Shown piece after piece: positions 45,746-56,779 of a stretch of 60,000 bases of DNA (within the stretch, counting starts at the first letter, position 1; each line of letters starts with the position of its first letter). The stretch spans positions 11,133,226 to 11,193,225 of the forward strand of contig NC_087074.1 of the NCBI RefSeq assembly GCF_026151205.1, in the 5' to 3' direction. A model generated the notes under the pieces. That model was not told the origin of the DNA. It worked only from the letters and a program-made list of their open reading frames with translations, and searched no databases. A program made the translations under genes and the position numbers. The stretch is from Bolinopsis microptera. Its lineage: Eukaryota; Ctenophora; Tentaculata; Lobata; Bolinopsidae.

Positions 45746-48047
45746 AGTCAATGGATATTCTCGACTACAACCTGGGTAACCGATTAAAAAAAACCCAAAA
45801 AGATAACTCGTGGCCGTCGAACCTGGGAGAATATATTTTAATATTCTTCTTTGATGCTCTTGCATTCAACCGAATGTGAGCCATTGCCATACAGACTTAT
45901 GATTTAAACAGTTATAATTATATTTGAAAAGTATTAGTAATAAAAAAGATATCTGTGTTAATTATAATGGACCGGGACAGGATGAATCTGGGTTATATCA
46001 AGTAGGGAATGAGGGGGAAATTGGGGAACCTGGTTTTGAAATGTACAGTGTGTTTGAAAACTTAACACCGATCAAGGAAATACAATACCTGGAGCAGAGC
46101 AAGCAGGCTCCTTTTCAAAATCAAAATCTGATCCGTCATTGCAAGTTACTTCACTGCTCCCTTTTTGGAGATGTTCGGGGTGGGAGCAGGTCACGTTCAT
46201 AACCGCTTCTGGTTCTGCTGGGAATCCATCTAGGGTTATGATGCCTGTCCATCCTGGAAGCCCTTCACATCTCCCTGTAAATATTAAATCCTAATTAGTT
46301 ATTATTTGTATTGCTGGGCCCTTATTTGATCTTCATCATAAATATATTTCATTGCAAAGTCATCTTAAATGCAGTATAATTGACTGAACGTATTTTTGCT
46401 GGCAGCTATCTTGTTTGCTGGATACGGTTAATTCAAGTGCAATAAATTATTCTAGACATAAATCATAATTGAAAGTAATCAATTGATCGGAATATAGTTA
46501 GTACCCAGTGGAGAACTATACAAGGCTGTAGCTGATCCAGAGAATTTGACTGCTGCAGCACCTCGATACCACTTGAGACCATCACCCCATCCAGCGTTAG
46601 AAAGGCAGGTATCTCCTGACATATCCAACTTCAGCACTTCCACCTTGTTGCACAGAATCTCTATTTCAACCACTCGATCTGAGATCTGGGTCAGCGTTAT
46701 CTTCCAAATCTTCTCGTCTTGACTCGGTAATTGTGAGTGGAAGGACTCGCCTCCATTATTACACCACATGAGATAGTATGTGGGATTGGGTCCCATCGTT
46801 ATGCTAACCTTTCCAACATCACTTCCACCATTATAATCCTCCATTTTAATTGAAAAATCTGTTTGCTCGTCGGAAGGAGCATCGGTTTTTATCATGATGG
46901 GATTGGTATCCAAATCATATGCTATTCTTAAGTTATGGTATGCTTCTATCCAACCTGTAGATTAATACCTTATATAATGTGTCTTGCAATTTGAGGAACG
47001 GATGATTCTTTAAAACGTTATGCTCGAAATATCATCAATGAGGTATGTTTTTCAGTGGGCTTAATTTTACAGAGATGTGCAGATTTTTAGCTGAGCAGTA
47101 TCATGTATTTTAAATATTGATTTCATAGTTTCATAACATTACCAGTATGTGGCCTATAGTAATCTGTGGCCGTGTCTGATTTGCTAAATTCCATACTTCC
47201 TACTTTTTGACCCCATCGGCAGTGACCACCACTACATGGCAGACTGACAACTTCCACGTCATTGCAGTGTATCTTCACATAGATTGGAGCTGAAAGTACC
47301 ATGATATAATATCGTGTGTAACTGTTGTGTCCTATTATTCACGGTTTCTTTGAAAGTGGTGTGATCATTATTTCTCGTACTGACTAGGTTTAGTGTAGGC
47401 ACTCTGGATAAGGCAGAGTTATCATGGTGATGTTAATGAGGCCAATGATATATTATACATAGGCAGTGAAATTGGTGTGAAATGATACTAATATTATATT
47501 ATTTCCCCGATACGTAACAAACTACAACTATTTAATAATTAACTTATGTTCGAAACGTTTACCGATGAATAAAGAGATTCTCCAGATATTCTCTTGAGGA
47601 AGGCTGTCTAAGAACTGTTGTTCAAAGAACTTGGTTCCTACGAAATCTCGTATTGCATATGAGACTTTGTCACCGAATACGATGGTCACGCCGCCAACAT
47701 GATGCCTATAATGAGATACGTCATAGAAGTCTACATTAGCAACATCTCCACTACCAGGCAGGCTGCTTGTCTTGATTTCTAGTGGAGTGTGCTCAAGATT
47801 GTGGTTTATTCTTACTTCACGATCTATCGCTATCCACCCTGAAAATTGTTTGCTGTTTAATACAGTTTTATGCAACCGAATGTACACGTTTGCTTCAAAT
47901 TACATGCAATCGTCTTTGATTCTCTTAAAACTCTTGAATATGTTGGCTGGATGGTATCGGAATTTCATGTGCCGACACAAAAATGTTGATACCTTCATTA
48001 GCTGCTACTCCAGATGTTAAAAGGCACGCCACGGTTAAGATCATCAT
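45740..48047 (-). CDS. Secreted protein: signal peptide, two unnamed modules, sushi exon
   Basis: Exon 1 (48047-47993) encodes a signal peptide (MMILTVACLLTSGVAANEG). Exons 2-3 (47838-47563, 47289-47143) and exon 4 (46954-46505) each encode one copy of a module of about 140 residues: GW near the start, an x-PLEIKT or PIMIKT strand, WRISL or WKITLT, CNxVEVL, and an end such as ATDYYRPHTG. Exon 5 (46275-46089) encodes a sushi-like domain (LPGWTG, MNVTC, EVTC, ACSAPG). All borders are GT-AG and phase 1. Exon 5 has 187 nt, with a GGG where GG would keep phase, so the copy has a 1-nt insertion or an assembly error. A last exon (45822-45740) with a hydrophobic stretch is tentative. I do not recognise the module; a paralogue lies at 58119-58995. 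Confidence 0.7.
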
Positions 48048-48086
48048 GTTCTTGAAAAGTGTCACGAGATATTTTCTAGGGACCCT

Positions 48087-48093
48087 CTTTATA
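48087..48093 (-). promoter_or_regulatory. TATA box of the signal-peptide gene
   Basis: TATAAAG on the minus strand lies about 40 bp upstream of the ATG at 48047, a workable distance for a very short 5' leader. Confidence 0.5.
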
Positions 48094-48094
48094 A

Positions 48095-48755
48095 GTCTGC
48101 TCCGCTAATATAACTGGCTTACAGATAGTTCAACAGAAGCAAAGGTCAAAGATAGATTTGTGTTGTGGGACCTCAAAGCAAGGAGACAAGCAAGTATTAG
48201 GTTTGGGTCACGTGGTGTTGAATCTAAACCAATCACAAAGTATCATAACTGTTGAGAGGTTCGGATTGGTGAGAGTACGAACATGAGTTGTTCTTATCGA
48301 TACAGGAGCAGTACTCAGAGGAATTGTCATTAGTATCTTAGTTTATCATGAGTGGAGCTAGTATATTCACAATACAAATGCCCGTCCAAATTCATACAAC
48401 GTAAAAATTGTCACAGATCGTCTAAACTAAAGACTAATCGATCTCAGGATGGTTACGGATAATGATCATAGACATGACCAAGACAAAGTCAACCCCCCGT
48501 CTGTGCTCATGTTATGAAACTGGGTACTGGTTATCGTTCATACTTACACTAGCGATCTTAGCTGTGGAGTAGATTTGTCTAGAGTAACGGAATTTTATTC
48601 TCCTCACAAAGCAGCAGACTGTCTAGATCGCTGGACGATCTAGAAGAGGTGCTTCTCGATAAGGCTAACAACTTCGTAACTATTGAGGGAGGGGGCTTTG
48701 TTCAGTGGGACGAAGTACTCTTTTCAGGGTAAGATGTTATGGAGAGGTCTCATAC
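48095..48755. other. No gene seen
   Basis: Upstream flank of the minus-strand signal-peptide gene; regulatory sequence may lie here, but no site beyond the TATA box is clear. Confidence 0.4.
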
Positions 48756-48761
48756 GAGCTG

Positions 48762-49015
48762 TATCCACAAGGTGGTCTCATACCAGGTGGTCCGTGGTAT
48801 CATACCAGGTGGTCACATACCAGGTGGTCACATACCAGGTGGTCACATACCAGGTGGTCACATACCAGGTGGTCACATACCAGGTGGTCTCATACCACGT
48901 TGTCTCGTACACCACCTGGTCACATACCAGGTGGTCACATACCAGACCTGGTTTCATACCACGTTGTCTCGTACACCACCTGGTCACATACCAGGTGGTC
49001 CCATGCCTATCCTCC
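48762..49015. repeat. 15-bp minisatellite (CATACCAGGTGGTCA)n
   Basis: Tandem CATACCAGGTGGTCA units (48800-48890) continue with variants and with inverted CACCTGGT segments to about 49015. A larger sub-unit (CCACGTTGTCTCGTACACCA) occurs twice, about 70 bp apart. Since 15 is divisible by three, all frames stay open and give artefact peptides (TRWSH, PGGHI, YQVVT). Confidence 0.9.
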
Positions 49016-49071
49016 TTATCCTCGAAAGGTATTATAACGTTATTGATTGATAGTAAGCAGTTACATCACTG

Positions 49072-49225
49072 CTTGGAGTCAGGGACAAAAGAAAATCGCG
49101 ATTATTTTGGCCAAAAATCGCGATACCGCGACAAGCCTAACAGACGACATATAAAATTTGTCGCAAAGAATGGGAAAATCGCGATCCAGCACATGCAGCG
49201 ATTTCCTTTTGTCCCTGCTTGGAGT
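49072..49225. mobile_element. hAT MITE, 138 bp, perfect 8-bp duplication (49080-49217)
   Basis: CAGGGACAAAAGAAAATCGC at 49080 and GCGATTTCCTTTTGTCCCTG ending at 49217 are the ends; CTTGGAGT is duplicated outside both. The host site lies in a pre-existing direct repeat (AGTTACATCACTGCTTGGAG occurs again at about 49235). Same family as 14064-14574. Confidence 0.93.
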
Positions 49226-49311
49226 GTGATAACATGAGTTACATCACTGCTTGGAGTGTGATAACATGTTTTGATGTTTTATCCAACGAGTTTGACGAGG
49301 TATGTAACTCA

Positions 49312-50044
49312 TGTTATAAATATCTCCGGGATTTCGACTCGGGATCATATTATCACTCAGCCCGGCCCGCTGTTAGATAAACATCTCAAGGTGATATCAT
49401 CCCGCCCCGGAAATTTGTATAAACCCGGTCCGCTTTTTAGTCGTAACTGATGTTTATCATTCAATTCTCCGACTTACAATAATCAATGATACTGCTGATT
49501 AGAACTCGATAATAGTAGAACAGTTAGACGCGCGATCACGTGGGCGCGTCACGTGCGTACCACGTGCCACCAATAGCATACGCCGAGTCTATACCACGTG
49601 ACACGAAAGCGCACCACGTGATATGAAACATCGTAACCGTCCACTTCTTTTACACGCAAATTCCTGGGAACGTTGCCAAAGCAGCTAATTCTTGGAATTT
49701 CTCCAACGCGTGGCGTGAGAAGTTGGCGACTAGCCAGCTACCCTTGTCCGTGCCCTAAAAATAGTATTGTTTTGCTTGCTCTCCTTCCAGCTCTTGTTCC
49801 TGCTAACGTTCAAGCTATTGCTCCACTATGAGTGCTTTCTTGTTTAACCGGTATAACTTCAATTGTGCTACTTAATCTTAATTTACTACTGTTAGTACGT
49901 TATCGTATCACTTGTTATCACCATCACAAATAGAAATGAAAATATTACTAAAATCAGACCCGTATTCCGAAATAAAAACTATTTTATCACTCTCTTCTAA
50001 AGTATAAATCCCTTGTCGAAATCGCCGGAGATAATTATAATCCA
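49312..50044. repeat. Inverted repeat pair flanking the CACGTG cluster
   Basis: TATCTCCGG-GATTTCGAC--GGGAT occurs in plus orientation at about 49318-49350 and in the reverse at about 49990-50040. The 600 bp between hold five CACGTG boxes. No target duplication was found. Confidence 0.45.
49537..49620. promoter_or_regulatory. Cluster of five CACGTG E-boxes
   Basis: CACGTG occurs at 49537, 49550, 49561, 49595 and 49615, five times in 84 bp. This is far above chance in AT-rich DNA and typical of bHLH-Zip (Myc/Max, USF, MITF-like) targets. About 210 bp downstream an ATG at 49828 opens MSAFLFNR followed by GTATAA, a possible first exon and donor on the plus strand, not otherwise supported. Confidence 0.5.
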
Positions 50045-50114
50045 TAAACACTTCACGCTCAGGGCTAAATAAATGTAATCCCTCAGCTGGCGCTTCGGGA
50101 TTACATATTAACAC
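49908..50114 (-). CDS. Uncharacterised frame with protein-like composition (68 aa)
   Basis: The frame reads LHLFSPEREVFMDYNYLRRF, then YTLEESDKIVFISEYGSDF, with balanced charges and hydrophobics unlike chance AT-rich frames. No domain is recognised. Part of it overlaps the inverted repeat unit near 49990-50040, so it may belong to a transposon rather than a host gene. Confidence 0.25.
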   Translation of the reverse strand: MLICNPEAPAEGLHLFSPEREVFMDYNYLRRFRQGIYTLEESDKIVFISEYGSDFSNIFISICDGDNK

Positions 50115-50891
50115 AAAACTCGTGCGCTGCGCGGGATGATCTGTTATATAAACCCTTTGCGTGGCGGGTTTATGTTATTATCACACGACAAGTGATGTAA
50201 AATATAAATACGTTCTCCGATGATCTACAAAATGATGCTAGCGAACACAGCATTTACATCGGAAAATAATGACCGATAATATTACTACATATTATAACTT
50301 TATAATATTCCAGAGTCAAACTTTCTAGAGAACGCATCCGGGTATAGGACGCAGCGGCGGAAGTCACTGCGGCGGTGGACGGTACAGCGGAGGACGGTAC
50401 AGCGGAGGACGGTACGGCGGTAGTTTCCAAAAAGGTTGGACGGTACGGCGGATCACATGACACCCACTTTACTTTGGACAGTACGGCGGTACTACTACTA
50501 CTAGAAACTGTACCTATAAGATAGACCTAGCACTGCTAATATAACAAAATCGATTAGCTATAAAAAGTTCTATTTTCCTCTTTGTTACTTCGAAATTAAA
50601 TTAAATTAAAATTAAATTGGACAAAGTTTAACATATACATTGTGATTACTAAGAGCAGTTCTTGTTCCACTTTCTGGTTCGTATCAGATCGCGTCCGGTC
50701 TGCACAACGGTGGTTAAGCGAGTGCACGATGAGCTTGTTACGGTGAGATCTCATATCACTGCGCCGAGATGCAATGGGTAATAACAAGGGCATGAGAACA
50801 CGTCACGAGGGATCGCATCCAGGAATCTGATCAACCGTAGCCAAGAAGAGAGGTTGCTCAGTGAAACGTAGATAATGATAGAGGCAAACAG

Positions 50892-50899
50892 TATATAAA
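50892..50899 (+). promoter_or_regulatory. TATA box of the FLYWCH gene
   Basis: TATATAAA lies about 95 bp before the ATG at 50992 and well inside the left inverted repeat, so the element carries its own promoter. Confidence 0.55.
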
Positions 50900-50991
50900 G
50901 CGGATCAAAGTCGAGAAGATTATCTCATTAGCACCACCATCTCCACTCTCCAGTACTGCAACACTACAACTTGAGTACAACAGCTACAACG

Positions 50992-51420
50992 ATGTTCGAT
51001 GAAGATACGGTGAAGCTGAAGGTGGTCAGAGGGAGAACTGCTAAGAGTCATAACCTTCTACACCGTGGTTTCCGCTACTCCAAAGATGGGAAGCCGACTC
51101 CGGATGGACGACAGGCTTGGAGGTGCGTTAAGAAGAACGACAGATGCAAGGGACGACTCTACACCCTCAACGGATCCCTGGTGTCAGTCACACAGCGTCA
51201 CAACCACAGTGCCGACATAGCTGACTGCGAAGTCCGAGAAACCCTCTCCCAAGTCCACGATCTGGCTGCGACTACGATTACTCAAAACCACAGAATCTAC
51301 GCTACCTGGGTCTTCCAGACGACATGGATCCAGAGTTATATTAACTTTTTGATTTTCAACAACTCAATATTCTCGATTTACATTGTCTGCAAAGCCCTGA
51401 ATAAAAAAATGAACAACTAA
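50992..51420 (+). CDS. FLYWCH-type zinc-finger protein (142 aa)
   Basis: Starting at the ATG at 50992, residues about 8-68 form a FLYWCH finger: LVV... equivalent KLKVVRGRTAKSHNLLHRGF, then AWRCVKKNDRCKGRL with the two zinc-binding Cys (in WRC and RCKG), and RHNH supplying the His pair. FLYWCH fingers bind DNA and are often found in or near Mutator-like transposases. After the finger the protein has a short acidic/Leu linker and a hydrophobic C-terminal tail (FLIFNNSIFSIYIVCKALN), an unusual feature. AATAAA near 51460 could end the transcript. The gene has its own TATA box and sits whole between the inverted repeats of the element. No transposase catalytic domain is attached. Confidence 0.75.
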   Translation: MFDEDTVKLKVVRGRTAKSHNLLHRGFRYSKDGKPTPDGRQAWRCVKKNDRCKGRLYTLNGSLVSVTQRHNHSADIADCEVRETLSQVHDLAATTITQNHRIYATWVFQTTWIQSYINFLIFNNSIFSIYIVCKALNKKMNN

Positions 51421-51719
51421 ACTAACAAGAATTACACAAAATGATAAAGAGAAAAGAAAAAATAAAACTTATAATGCGAATCTAGAACAAAACTTATATT
51501 ATTAGAAACAAGTTGAATGTGTAAGTTCTGTCTTAGGTACAGTTTCTAGTAGTAGTACCGCCGTACTGTCCAAAGTAAAGTGGGTGTCATGTGATCCGCC
51601 GTACCGTCCAACCTTTTTGGAAACTACCGCCGTACCGTCCTCCGCTGTACCGTCCTCCGCTGTACCGTCCACCGCCGCAGTGACTTCCGCCGCAGTGACC
51701 GGTTCCCAACGCATCCTTA

Positions 51720-52975
51720 TCTTGTTTTGATAAGGAACTATATTACTGCAGTGAGAACTCCGTTTAATCAAATGTGCTTTGGTTATAATCATTTGGCTGT
51801 GGTTTTACTGCTCTTGCATCGATAACCGTTTTTCATGATAAATGCTGATGTGACATCCTAAAACTTGCAGTTTATTTAGTTTATTTAGTTCTTTAGTTAC
51901 CATGAATGAAATTAATCTGCCTTTCTGTATAGTTCATTGCTTCGTTAGATATCAAACCTAGGTTAGTTCTAATTACAACATTCATTCGGCATAAAACATT
52001 TGTTAACACCAGTGGGAGATCTGGAGTTATCACACACCTAGTTACCTGTTAATCACAGCCTAAATGTAGGACCCATGCGATAACATAGTTTTCACATGGG
52101 TAGTTATCACATGGGTAAGTAACATTATATTAGCGTAAACAAGAGTGAGAGAACAACTTTCACATAACGGACATTTATACAATGATCATGGGGGAATTCG
52201 CTTTATTGCGTTGTGCTCGTTCTCAGTAATCGTAAATTAAGCTCCTGCTCACAAGCGTGCTAATTCTTAATTACATTTTCCGGATTACTTTGTTCTACGA
52301 AGTATACCAGCAGTTATTATAATGATCTATACTTTGACCGGTTAAACTGGTGGCAAGTTATGAAAGTGTTACTCTGGCTTCAATTATACCCTGAATCTTA
52401 ATATAAACTAAGGGACTAAGGCGTAAGATTGTATTTGTGATTTGTAAATATTTTATTTATTTTACTCGTCTTTTTTGTAACTTTAAAATAGAAAATAAGA
52501 CATATTTTATAGTTCTATAGTTCTATAACTTTAAAAGAAGACTTGTTTACTCTATGTTTGTTCACAGTTGAAAAACACCACACGAGAGTGGACAAATTTG
52601 AAAATATTGAAAACAAATTAATTAATCAAGGATTAGATTAGATCGTTTAGAATTGGATTTACCAAAAACATTCCTGAATCGAACTGCAAATTAAGAAGAA
52701 CAAAAAAGTAAAATCCCATAAATCCCAATTTATACTAATAGTTAAAATAGCAGATTATTTCAAACTCCAAATATCTAGAGACACAATTATTAAATATAAG
52801 CTAACTAAAACTTTCCCTAATATTTTAATCATTTTAAAAAACTGACCAGAATTTCTTAACTTTAGTCAAACCTACTTTTAATCCGATCGTCCTGTTAAGT
52901 AACAAAAATAACTTGCAAATTGTCCATTAGGTGTTTTAAAAGTGTTGATAGTCCGATGTAATTGGACCATTGATC
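51720..52975. other. No gene seen
   Basis: AT-rich non-coding sequence with short direct duplications (for example GTTTATTTAGTT near 51875) and no exon signal. Confidence 0.45.
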
Positions 52976-52978
52976 TCT

Positions 52979-54095
52979 GTGTTTGATTAGTGTTCCTCGG
53001 ATGACTTCTTTATCTCTTTATCTCTGTGTTTGTTTAGTGCTCCTCAGGAGACTTCTTTATCTCTTGATCTCTGTGTTTGTTTAGTGCTCCTCAGAAGACT
53101 TCTTTATCTCTTGATCTCTGTGTTTGTTTAGTGTTCCTCAGAAGACTCCTTTATCTCTTGATCTCTGTGTTTGTTTAGTGCTCCTCAGAAGACTTCTTTA
53201 TCTCTTGATCTCTGTGTTTGTTTAGTGCTCCTCAGAAGACTTCTTTATCTCTTTATCTCTGTGTTCGTTTAGTGCTCCTCAGAAGACTTCTTTATCTCTT
53301 TATCTCTGTGTTTGTTTAGTGCTCCTCAGAAGACTTCTTTATCTCTTGATCTCTGTGTTTGTTTAGTGTTCCTCAGAAGACTTCTTTATCTCTTGATCTC
53401 TGTGTTTGTTTAGTGTTCCTCGGAAGACTTCTTTATCTCTTGATCTCTGTGTTTGTTTAGTGTTCCTCAGAAGACTTCTTTATCTCTTGATCTCTGTGTT
53501 TGTTTAGTGCTCCTCAGAAGACTTCTTTATCTCTTTATCTCTGTGTTTGTTTAGTGCTCCTCAGAAGACTTCTTTATCTCTTGATCTCTGTGTTTGTTTA
53601 GTGTTCAATGTTCATCAGGAGACTTCTTTATCTCTTGATCTCTCTGTTTGTTTAGTGTTCTTCAGGAGACTTCTTTATCTCTTGATCTCTGTGTTTGTTT
53701 AGTGCTCCTCAGAAGACTTCTTTATCTCTTTATCTCTGTGTTTGTTTAGTGCTCCTCAGAAGACTTCTTTATCTCTTGATCTCTGTGTTTGTTTAGTGTT
53801 CAATGTTCATCAGGAGACTTCTTTATCTCTTGATCTCTGTGTTTGTTTATTGTTCTTCAGAAGACTTCTTTATCTCTTGATCTCTGTGTTTGTTTATTGT
53901 TCTTCAGAAGACTTCTTTATCTCTTGATCTCTGTGTTTGTTTAGTGCTCCTCAGAAGACTTCTTTATCTCTTGATCTCTGTGTTTGTTTTAGGGTTCCTC
54001 AGAAGACTTCTTTATCTCTTGATCTCTGTGTTTGTTTAGTGCTCCTCAGAAGACTTCTTTATCTCTTGATCTCTGTGTTTGTTTTAGGGTTCCTT
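52979..54095 (+). repeat. 47-bp minisatellite, about 23 copies
   Basis: The unit contains GATCTCTGTGTTTGTTTAGT, then GCTCCTCAGAAGACTTCTTT, then ATCTCTT. Successive copies are 47 bp apart (for example 53064 and 53111). Some units have a 9-bp insert CAATGTTCA; the last copies carry TTTTAGGG. Since 47 is not divisible by three, reading frames rotate and apparent peptides (TSLSLDLCVCL) are artefacts. Confidence 0.95.
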
Positions 54096-54099
54096 GTGA

Positions 54100-55545
54100 G
54101 ATACATTCTGCAGACTATTGTAATATCCCTGAAATGGACGGGTAACAATCTTAATATCTAAAATGAGTTTTGTGAGTATTAATCGAGTATTAATTATTCT
54201 TATGTCTTATTCTTATGTATACAATTACACTTTTATTTACAATGTACTGCAGTATGTTAGAGATATACTATGGCTTCATTAATCGAGTCAGTCCTAAATT
54301 GAAAACAAATTTAAGATTTTGTGTTCCATTCTAGTTCCACTGTAGTCATGACTTACCTACTTAAAATCAAAAGTTCTGGGATTGTTTGTAGGTTCTTATC
54401 TCGTTACAGTATCCTTTCTCTTGCTTCCATCTTTATCGCACTGAACGTTTAAAATTTGTTGATATTATTAGAATAGCTAAAATCTACATTTATTTAGTGC
54501 TCCTAAATTATTGTAATACGATTCTAAAAATTTGTCAGCGCCTATCATTATATCTGAGCAATTCAAGAACTGAATGTTAATGGTTTATTTACCCCTAGAT
54601 TTTGTATTTTCACTCGTCCGATTAAGACAGCAGCTGATAGTATTACAGGTCATCTCTTCTACTGCTACATTACACAGTTCGTCTTTTATGATGTGGGTAG
54701 GCACTCTGAAATGGTTAGCGGAAGTCAAAAATAGCATTGGTTTCAAGTCAGACCGCAAATTATACAATTAGTACAGCGTGCCAATTTGAATTAACAGTCC
54801 TACATTTAAGTAAATTTTTGATAGATTTTAGAAAATATTTAACTACTATTTTACACACATACTTCTGTCACAGGACTGCATCTTGATTCTTGTTGATAAC
54901 GATGTTTGGACCAGTTCCACAAAAGTGCGAACTGTTCTAGAATATTCCTGAGAGGTTACAGGTTGAAGTCAATTCAAAATAAGAGGGTTCTATGAAATAT
55001 CACACCGAAATAAGCTACCAGGATAGTTGCAGTTTGACAATTTCAGACTTGTTTACAGAAAAACGGGTATTAGATAATATGCAAGTAAGCATAATTTATT
55101 ACTTACTTACCCCAGAATTTGTGTCCATGTCTTTAAAGTTTGAACACTGTTTAGTTACATTGTTCCTAAAAGCAGATATAAATTAATCGTGTTTGTTTTT
55201 CATAAGCTCTGAAATAATTAGCACAATAAAAACTACCGATTTCAATTAAACCGCAAACTTACTGGTAATGTAAGGAGTAGTACTTTCTCTTTTTGTGCGC
55301 GTCTTTTCAAGAGCGGTCCTGAGTTGGCAGATTGTTAGAGAATTTATATCAGACAGACTGATCACCCCACTTGTCATATATTATTATATATATCACTTGT
55401 TCACATAATATATATTATTGCAAGAAAGTGTCTTGGAGTTAGATAAAAACGTATCATTAAACTATCATGGGTCAGACAGTTAAAATACAATTGCATTATC
55501 TCGCTGGTATTTAAACAAGAAAATGCCAAAAGATGAGCAACTAAA
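54100..55545. other. No confident gene
   Basis: Mostly non-coding. A possible plus-strand exon starts after CCCCTAG at 54598 (FCIFTRPIKTAADSITGHLF, closed by TAG near 54732), but nothing else supports it. Confidence 0.35.
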
Positions 55546-55550
55546 CTTAC

Positions 55551-55637
55551 GTTTTTGCCTTTTCTAATCTCCGGGCAACTTGTTGATCCTATTAATTCTT
55601 GAAATCGTCTGCAGAATCGTCTCAGACTCCTGTAACT
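55551..55637 (-). CDS. Candidate exon with strong splice sites (87 nt)
   Basis: On the minus strand the acceptor TATACTTACAG and the donor GTAAGT enclose exactly 87 nt with one fully open phase-0 frame (SYRSLRRFCRRFQELIGSTS and a basic end). It lies downstream of the module/sushi gene at 58119-58995 on the same strand and could be a tail exon of that gene, but the phase differs from its phase-1 exons. Confidence 0.3.
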
Positions 55638-56323
55638 CTGTAAGTATAAATGGCAATTAAATCTTGACATTTGTTTTTATGATTTTGAGGGACCAGTTGA
55701 CTGACAATCATGTACAGTATCAGTAGAGCCTATGGTCAAACTTTTGAGGCCATTGAGTTACAGATCCCGGGCTTCACCGGTACCCTCGGTAGTCACACAA
55801 ATGTCAGCCCAAAAATGCAGAATCTCATTAACATGCCCAAAAACTGACTTTCGAGGATCTTACTCCTGAGCTCGTATACAAAAACCAAATTTGGAATTTT
55901 TCAGAACATCAACATATCAATTTTCTCAAAAATTAGGTAAGGTGATCTAGGTGTTTAAAAGATTGTTTAAGTATAAAATTTTATTTCGCACTTAAGTTTA
56001 TGATAGGATTTTAAATTTAGCTGCCAAATTCAGAATCTTTGGCTATGGTCCATGCTGGAAAACGGCATTTGTGGGCCAAAGCATTAGCGTGGTTACCTTG
56101 CTGGCACCAATGGGCACTGGGTCTGCAAAATTGGGTATTGCCGTTCAACTACTAACTCAAAATCAAGATGAATCACGAATCAAGTTTCACGAACATTTAT
56201 TTAGTACAATTTTGGTGTCAGATCTTTTGAATTTTGATTGAAAGTAAGAAAAAGATAATTGATAAGGTATAAAAACAAAAATAAGTACTCCCTGTGGTTT
56301 TAAATTTTGTAAACTATTTTTAG

Positions 56324-56485
56324 CTCTATGATACAGACAACAAGATTACTTTACTCAGAACGTTCCAAAGATGTATCACCCCTTATCCAGTGTCCACAGT
56401 CAGTCGTGTACGGGAAGCTAAGGTGCACATTGAGTCCGCTCTGGAGAATGTATTTAGCTTGTTGTACAACTTTAATTTACTGTAA
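56324..56485 (+). CDS. Candidate terminal exon (53 aa)
   Basis: After TATTTTTAG, a 162-nt phase-0 frame encodes LYDTDNKITLLRTFQRCITP, then REAKVHIESALENVFSLLYN and a stop at 56483-56485. The composition, with its amphipathic helix, looks like a genuine C-terminus. Upstream exons on the plus strand were not found and no clear AATAAA follows. Unknown family. Confidence 0.35.
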   Translation, partial: LYDTDNKITLLRTFQRCITPYPVSTVSRVREAKVHIESALENVFSLLYNFNLL

Positions 56486-56489
56486 CCTA

Positions 56490-56770
56490 CTGTATTGTAC
56501 AGATATAATTTATGTAACGTAATTCTAGTTTCATGTAAAGACAATGAACTTGTAAATTCTTAAAGAAAGAAGCGCCAGCAATTCATTCATAACTCCATGT
56601 AAAGATGTAATGTCAGAATAAGAAGAACTTAAATTCTGATTACTTTAAAGGTTAGGGGAACATTTTATAATTATTTATAATTATTGGACTTTTGTTCTAG
56701 GCTGTAAAGCATTATGAAATCAAAAGTAAATTCTAACTTATTTTCATTATTTTATAAACTATGCAACTTA
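56490..56770. other. No gene seen
   Basis: Short AT-rich interval between the candidate plus-strand exon and the degenerate sushi exon. Confidence 0.4.
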
Positions 56771-56779
56771 CAACTAGGA

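Larger units (their letters stand above)
50331..51716. mobile_element. Mutator-like element carrying a FLYWCH gene (50340-51707)
   Basis: AACGCATCC at 50331-50339 is repeated at 51708-51716. Inside, inverted repeats of about 180 bp (50340-50518 and 51530-51707) both begin GGG and contain GCGGCGGAAGTCACTGCGGC, tandem CGGAGGACGGTAC units and TACTACTACTAGAAACTGTA. Nine-bp duplications with long inverted repeats fit Mutator-like transposons. No transposase is present; the only gene is the FLYWCH frame. Confidence 0.8.

Noticed and set aside
45924-46202. Plus-strand 92-residue frame
   Set aside because: It runs antisense over the sushi exon of the minus-strand gene, whose splice sites and domain content are convincing.
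48683-49237. Long frames rich in TRWSH, PGGHI or YQVVT as a repetitive protein
   Set aside because: The 15-bp minisatellite keeps all frames open. No splice sites, start context or flanking coding sequence support a protein.
50254-51792. Minus-strand frames repeating AEDGTAEDGTA or SSAVPSSAVPS as proteins
   Set aside because: They are translations of the tandem CGGAGGACGGTAC units in the inverted repeats of the Mutator-like element.
53742-54161. Frames rich in SLSLDLCVCL as a cysteine-rich secreted peptide
   Set aside because: They are readings of the 47-bp minisatellite, in which the frame changes with each unit.
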